NCBI RefSeq assembly: GCF_024679095.1
Contig: NC_066522.1
Location: forward strand, 8,936,114-9,000,113
Reading direction: 5' to 3'
DNA from: Eriocheir sinensis
Taxonomy: Eukaryota; Arthropoda; Malacostraca; Decapoda; Varunidae
Length of the DNA stretch: 64,000 bases
The translations under genes were made by a program, and so were the position numbers. The notes under the pieces are model-generated. The model saw only the letters and a program-made list of their open reading frames with translations, was not told the origin of the DNA and did no database searches. Shown in pieces: positions 56,165 through 64,000 of this stretch (its first letter is position 1; each line of letters opens with the position of its first letter).

Positions 56165-58715
56165 ACTCAATTGTTTAAAAGACCCGTCATGTTTTTTATT
56201 TTTACAACAAAGGAGGCAGCTCAAGGGCACAAAAAAGGAAACAATAATACGAAAAAAAAAAAACACCGCTACTCGCTGCTCCTAAAAAAGAATCATAAAA
56301 GGTGGCCGAAAGAGAGGTCAATTTCGGGAGGAGAGGTGTCCTGACACCCTTCTCTTGAAAGAGTTCAAGTCGTAGGCAGGAGGAAATACAGATGAAGGAA
56401 GATTGTTCCAGAGTTTACCAGCGTGAGGGATGAAAGAGTGAAGATGCTGGTTAACTCTTGCATAAGGGGTTTGGACAGTATAGGGATGAGCATGAGTAGA
56501 AAGTCGTGTGCAGCGAGGCCGCGGGAAGGGGGAGGCATGCAGTTAGCAAGTTCAGAAGAGCAGTCAGCGTGGAAATATCGATAGAAGATAGAAAGAGGCA
56601 ACATCGCGACGGAGTTTAAGAGGTAGAAGACTATCAGTAGGAGGAGGAGTGCTGATGAGACGAAGAGCCTTAGATTCCACTCTGTCCAGAAGAGTTGTGT
56701 GAGTGGAGCCCCCCCACACGTGAGGTGCATACTCCATACGAGGGCGGACAAGGCCCCTGTATATGGATAGCAACTGTGCAGGGGAGAAGAACTGGCGGAG
56801 ACGATGCAGAACGTCCAACCTCGAGGAAGCTGATTTAGCGAGAGAGGATATGTGAAGTTTCCAGTTGAGATTTTGAGTTAAGGAAAGACCGAGGATGTTC
56901 AGTATTGAAGATGGTGATAGCTAAGTGTTGTCGAAGAATAGGGGATAGGTGTTTGGAAGATTGTGTCGAGTTGATAGGTGGAGAAATTGAGTTTTTGAGA
57001 CACTGAAGGACACAAGGTTCCTTCTGCCCCAATCAGAAATGATAGCAAGGTCTGAGGTTAAGCGTTCTGCAGCCTCTAGTCTGGAGTCGTGTACTTCCTG
57101 TTGAGAGGGTCTTCTATTGAAAGAAGTTGAATAATGCAGAGTGGAGTCGTCGGCGTATGAGTGGACAGGACAGTTTGTTATGGAAAGAAGATCATTGATG
57201 AATAACAGGAAGAAAGTGGGTGATAGGACAGAGCCCTGTGGAACACCACCGTTGATAGGTTTAGGGGAAGAACAGTGACCGTCTACCACCGCAGAGATAG
57301 AACGGCCGGAAAGGAAACTGGAGATAAAGGAACAGAGAGAGGGATAGAATGCGAAAGAGGGCAGTTTAGAAAGCAAAGACTTGTGCCAGACTCTATCGAA
57401 GGCTTTCGATATGTCTAGCGCAACAGAGAAAGTTTCACCGAAACGGCTAAGAGAGGATGACCAAGAGTCAGTTAAGAGAGCAAGAAGATCGCCAGTAGAA
57501 CGCCCCTTGCGGAGCCCATACTGGCGATCAGATAGAAGGTTAGAAGTGGAAAGGTGCTTTTGAATCTTCTGGTTAAGGATTGATTCAAAAGCTTTAGATA
57601 GACAGGAAAGTAAAGCTATAGGGCGGTAGTTTGAGGGATTGGAACGGTCACCCTTCTTAGGCACAGGCTGTACAAAGGCATACTTCCAGCAGGAAGGAAA
57701 GGTAGATGTTGATGGGCAGAGACGAAAGAGTTTGACCAGGCAGGGTGTCAGCACGGAAGCACAGTTTTTAAGGACAATAGGAGGCACTCCATCAGGTCCA
57801 TAAGCTTTCTGAGAGTTGAGGCCAGAGAGGGCATAGAAAACATCATTTGGAAGAATCTTAATAACAGGCATAAAGGAGTCAGAGGGGGGATGAGTAGGAG
57901 GAATATGCCCAGAATCGTCCAGGGTGGAGTTCTTACAGAAAGTTTGAGCGAAGAGTTCAGCCTTAGAGACAGATGAGACGGCAGTGCTGCCGTCAGGGTT
58001 AAGGAGAGGAGGGAAAGAGGAAGAAGTGAAATTGGAGGAGATATTTTTGGCTAGATGCCAGAAGTCACGGGAAGAATTAAAAGAAGCAAGGTGTTGACAT
58101 TTTCTATTAATAAAAGAAGTTTTGGTAAGTCGGAGAATAGATTTGGCACGATTCCGGGCTGAAATGTAAAGGTCATAGTTAGCGGGAGTTTGAAGGCTCT
58201 GGAACCTTTTGTGAGCTGCCTCTCTATCTTTAATAGCACGAGAACAACCATGATTAAACCAAGGCTTTTTAACATGAAGAGTAGAGAAAGAACGTGGAAT
58301 GTATGCCTCCATTCCAGAGACAATCACCTCTGAGATGCGCTGGGCACACACAGAGGGGTCTCTCTCCTGGAAGCAGTAATCATTCCACGGGAAATCGGAA
58401 AAGTACATCCTCAGGTCGTCCCACCGAGATGAAGCAAAATGCCAGAAACATCGCCTCTTCGGTGGGTCCAGAGGATGTACAGGAGCGATAGGACAGGATA
58501 CAGAAATAAGGTTATGATCGGAGGAGCCCAACGGAGAGAACAGTTTGACAGAGTAAGCAGAAGGATTAGAGGTAAGGAAGAGGTCTAGAATGTTGGGACT
58601 GTCTCCAAGACGGTCGGGAATACGTGTAGGGTGCTGAACCAACTGCTCTAGGTCGTTGAGGAGAGCAAAGTTGTAGGCCATTACAACAATTATTAAGGCA
58701 ATTATTAAGGCAGAG
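56165..58715 (-). mobile_element. Jockey-like LINE with 586-codon open RT frame
   Basis: Minus strand. From 58681 to 56921 one frame is open for 586 codons. It starts in the endonuclease end ([26 protein letters not shown]), then a linker with [20 protein letters not shown], then reverse transcriptase: [83 protein letters not shown] and [12 protein letters not shown] (catalytic DD present). The C-terminal part continues after a frame break (SIYRGLVRPRMEYAPHVWGG, VESKALRLISTPPPTDSLLP), then the 3' UTR. The 5' end is truncated next to a (CT)n tract. It cannot move on its own without the full endonuclease and ORF1. Confidence 0.92.
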
Positions 58716-58719
58716 TTAA

Positions 58720-58721
<2 letters not shown>

Positions 58722-58789
<68 letters not shown>
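58722..58789 (+). repeat. (TC)n microsatellite between LINE and dispersed repeat
   Basis: 68 bp of TC separating the truncated 5' end of the LINE from the dispersed repeat copy. Confidence 0.97.
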
Positions 58790-58791
<2 letters not shown>

Positions 58792-58912
58792 TGCATTCTT
58801 CCCTTCTTTGTCCAACGGTGCGTCCTTTCCATTATATCACCACTGTATTCCCCCTACCAACTTCTTTTTCATATTCTCCTTTTATGTTGTTATTTTCTCC
58901 GTCCATATAAAT
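58790..58912 (+). repeat. Dispersed repeat flanking a TC tract (copy 2)
   Basis: Inverted relative to 19907-20024 and nearly identical to it (CCAACGGTGCG, CCATTATATCACCA, ATTTTCTCCGTCCATATA). The TC tract abuts the same end. Confidence 0.8.
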
Positions 58913-58979
58913 CAACTCACTAACGTTATTGCAACTACATATAAAATACACAATGGGCGTGTGTGTGTGTGTGGGTGTG

Positions 58980-60112
<1,133 letters not shown>

Positions 60113-60179
<67 letters not shown>
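60113..60179 (+). repeat. (GT)n microsatellite
   Basis: About 67 bp. Confidence 0.96.
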
Positions 60180-60181
<2 letters not shown>

Positions 60182-60654
60182 AGACATGCATGCATATATT
60201 CATACAGACAAACAAGACAGACAGACATGTGTTTAAATAAGGGAAGGGGAGGTAACACATATGAAAAGAGAATGAAAGGGCGACACGAGGGTGGAAATGG
60301 GAAATGAGAGAATGTAGAGAGGGAAATGAGTTGAGGAAAGCATGGAATGAGTACGAAAAAACAGTGTGGGGACAAATATCCAGAAAAAGGGGAGACTGCT
60401 TGAAAGCTTGAACAGTAACAATAACATTAGATCCATACATGCTCTTTAAAGGAACTCATGCCATAAAAGGTAACAAAAATGACAATACACGAGACAAGGA
60501 ACAACAATAAACGAGTGTTATGTTTTTTAACTCTTTCTCATTTACGAACTCCTTAAACAGAGCTACTGAGAACCGAGTAAGCTTGTATTTTATCTCTCGT
60601 AAGTGCTTAAGAACTCCTCGAAACTAGAACAAAGGAAGTAGTGGAGGAAGTACA

Positions 60655-60900
60655 CATAACGCACTCACTCACACACTCTCTCACTAAACGACTCACTCAC
60701 TCAAATTCTCACCCAGTCACTCAGTCACCCTATCACTATCACTCACTCACCCATCCAATCATCCACTCACTTACCTAGTCATTCACATTACGCCAAATAT
60801 TCACTCGTCCATCCATCCACTCACCTTTTTACGCAGTCTGTCCCCTTCTTACTGTTTCATTTACTCACCTACCCATCCACACCCGTCCTTCCTTTCACCC
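60655..60900 (+). repeat. Degenerate (ACTC)n array
   Basis: ACTCACTC, CATCCAC and CAGTCAC words. It is the reverse-complement style of the arrays at 1915-2680 and 22557-22900. Confidence 0.75.
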
Positions 60901-60957
60901 AGTAATTCTGTCGCACCTCGTCTTAAATATTTTACATGTTCAACGACTTGGTAAAAT

Positions 60958-62164
<1,207 letters not shown>

Positions 62165-63300
62165 TGTTAACTAACTAACTAATAGGGAACATACACCCGG
62201 AGCGCGTTGCCTCACTCACTCGAGGCCAATACTCCCGGCGGTCCTCCCGAGCAAGCTCCCACGCAGCTGTCCATCCCAAGTCGCTCCCGGCAGGATCGGC
62301 TGAGTTGCCCCAGCCATGAGTTGTGGGCGTTTCTTTGGTCTCTTCCACTCATGGTTGTCTCGTACATAAACAACCCTATGAGCAGGATCGAAGTACAGGA
62401 TGGGCGCCACGTGCCGATATAGCCGGAGTTGACGTTCACGAACTAGGCTGGTAACAGGCCTTGATTCAGTTTCATGGAGTAGTCGCTGGGTCGACACGAA
62501 GTAGTTCTAGCGATACCCCATGATTCTGCGAAGGCACTTGGAGCCAAAGGCATCGATACTCCTATTGAAGTCACTATTTAGTGTGCATGTTTCACATTCA
62601 TACAATAAGACAGAGAAAACAAACGACTCAGAGGATTTGAATCTTTGTCCGTTTGCCTTGATATCGATAACGCCATATACTCGTAATGTGCGAGTCCAAA
62701 ACATCGTGGGCCAAGCCAATCCGTCGAATAACTTTCTGATGAGGCCCACAATTGTTATGCACTACGCTGCCAAGGTATGTGAAGCTTTTGGTGACCTCGA
62801 CACATCCTCACCACATGTATGAACAGACTGAACTGTGTCATCCAGCAAGCCTCCAAACGACTGGACCTTGGTTTTAACCTAGAAGACCTTCAGTCTCAGC
62901 GGTTTCGCCACCTCATGCAGCACTTCGAGAGCCATCACCAGGACCTCCAGCGAATCCGCGAGAAGTATAGCATCATCAGCAAAGTCAAGATCAGAGAGCT
63001 TGATGTCGCCAACAGATGCTCCGCAACGACTTCGATCAGCAACTTAGTGCCAACTTAATACCCAGTCAATGCAAGTCTTCAAAAGTGATGGAGCAAGGAC
63101 GCACCCCTGCCTCACTCCTTAAGTAACAGGGAAGAGGCCGGAAACGCCTCCCCCACACTTCACGGCACTCTCAGATCCAGATTAAAGGCCAGTCATCAGG
63201 TCAATAATCATTGCAGGAATCCCACGGATACGCAGAATATCCCAGAGTGCCTCACGATGCCCTGACGATGAACTAACGTCGGCGTTCTACGAGGACTCGA
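62165..63300 (-). mobile_element. RTE-like LINE remnant
   Basis: Minus strand, broken by stops and frameshifts. In order it reads REALWDILRIRGIPAMIIDL, ESAVKCGGG, GVRQGCVLAPSL, KLSDLDFADDAILLAD (catalytic DD), EVTKSFTYLGSVV, LYECETCTLNSD, IDAFGSKCLRRIMGYR, RLLHETESRPVTSLVRERQL, RLYRHVAPI and VVYVRDNHEWKRPKKRPQL. This is the reverse transcriptase C-half and C-terminal tail typical of RTE-type elements in invertebrates. It is 5' truncated near 63300 and inactive. Confidence 0.88.
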
Positions 63301-63666
63301 AGATGCAAGTAGAATGAATATGAGACGGATAATGAAAACACATATAATGTAATGTTAATATTTGTTACTTCTAACACATATGACTACGTGCGGATAAAAC
63401 GAATACGGCCAACGGTAAACAGTTATACTTTTGATTCTAAAGCATCAACACCAGATCAAATTGGAGCCAAGTTCTTCCATATAACATGTAAATAACAAAC
63501 AAATTTTTTTTTTTAAATAAATTATGTCGTTTTCTATGAGTAATAATTAAAAGCAACGGTTCATATCACGCACACATATTTGTTTTCAACTTTTTTTTTT
63601 TTATTTACTTGTAATGAACATTCTTTATTAATTTACTCCTTCACTATACATTTTTACCTATTTATT
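63301..63666. other. Intergenic, AT-rich
   Basis: Nothing recognised apart from T and A runs. Confidence 0.5.
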
Positions 63667-63880
63667 GGGGAGGTGTGGCTGAGTGGTCAGCTTCAGGGTG
63701 CGGAGTGCAGGAGGACGTAGGTTCGAGTCCGGCCAACGGAGACAAACAAACGGCCAGTTTTTTCAGCCATCGCGAGTGGATTAAGATTACTCATGCTGTC
63801 CTGACGACCACTTATCAACTCACTCTATATTCTCTCTCAAAGGGGATCAAAGATGAGCTCCGGGGGACAAATGTGGCAAT
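63667..63880 (+). mobile_element. tRNA-derived SINE
   Basis: GTGTGGCTGAGTGGTCAGC (A box, tRNA-Ser/Leu-like) and GTAGGTTCGAGTCCGGCC (B box) are spaced as in a type II tRNA with a long variable arm. A tRNA-unrelated body with GGGGATCAAAGATGAGCTCC follows. The acceptor stem does not pair, so a true tRNA gene is unlikely. The head resembles the 8262-8640 element. Confidence 0.65.
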
Positions 63881-64000
63881 ATATAGTATAATTTGTTTCA
63901 GTAAAAAAATCATAATTATATATTTTCTATACATGGAATGAATTCAAACAAAAATATTGTGATTACGAGGATGCCTAAGGCTCACCATCTACATATATTA

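Overview
The window is eukaryotic and most likely from a decapod crustacean. The evidence is a split gene with GT-AG introns, arthropod-type non-LTR retrotransposons (CR1/jockey-like and RTE-like), tRNA-derived SINEs and a very high load of (TC/GA)n and (GT/CA)n microsatellites. The decapod placement is inference; the sequence alone does not name a species. No prokaryotic-type system, CRISPR array or operon is present.

One gene is well supported. It is the 3' part of a neural-cadherin (CadN, type III classical cadherin) family gene on the + strand, from 3228 to the stop at 35261. I resolve 20 coding exons. All 19 internal junctions keep phase, giving 2,279 residues. In order the product has: the end of one cadherin (EC) repeat carrying a huge insertion, four further EC repeats, a membrane-proximal degenerate cadherin region, EGF1, LamG1, EGF2, LamG2, EGF3/EGF4, one transmembrane helix (about residues 1997-2018) and a cytoplasmic tail of about 260 residues. 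The signal peptide and N-terminal EC repeats lie upstream of the window.

Layout: 1-3227 is intron with microsatellites and a degenerate minisatellite. 3228-5334 is the first exon seen, 2.1 kb long. 5335-15499 is a 10-kb intron holding a ~140-bp minisatellite, SINEs and a LINE-in-SINE nest. 15500-29248 holds 13 exons (exons 2-14). 29249-32206 is an intron holding an antisense CR1-like LINE and eight 37-bp tandem copies of its own 3' splice site. 32207-35261 holds the last six exons (LamG2, EGF, TM, tail). 35262 to about 36445 is the probable 3' UTR. From there to 64000 I see no host gene, only microsatellites, minisatellites, SINEs, two jockey-like LINE copies (one with a 586-codon open reverse transcriptase frame) and an RTE-like LINE remnant.

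The best candidates for something undescribed are: (i) a ~630-residue Ser/Arg/Lys/Glu-rich insertion in the F-G loop of an EC repeat, with its own degenerate ~30-residue repeats and a furin-like site; (ii) a cytoplasmic tail that keeps the first half of the catenin-binding region but has lost the conserved second half; (iii) a tandem array of decoy splice acceptors, each leading directly into an in-frame stop; and (iv) recurrent UG repeats placed within ~50 nt of 5' splice sites of this gene.
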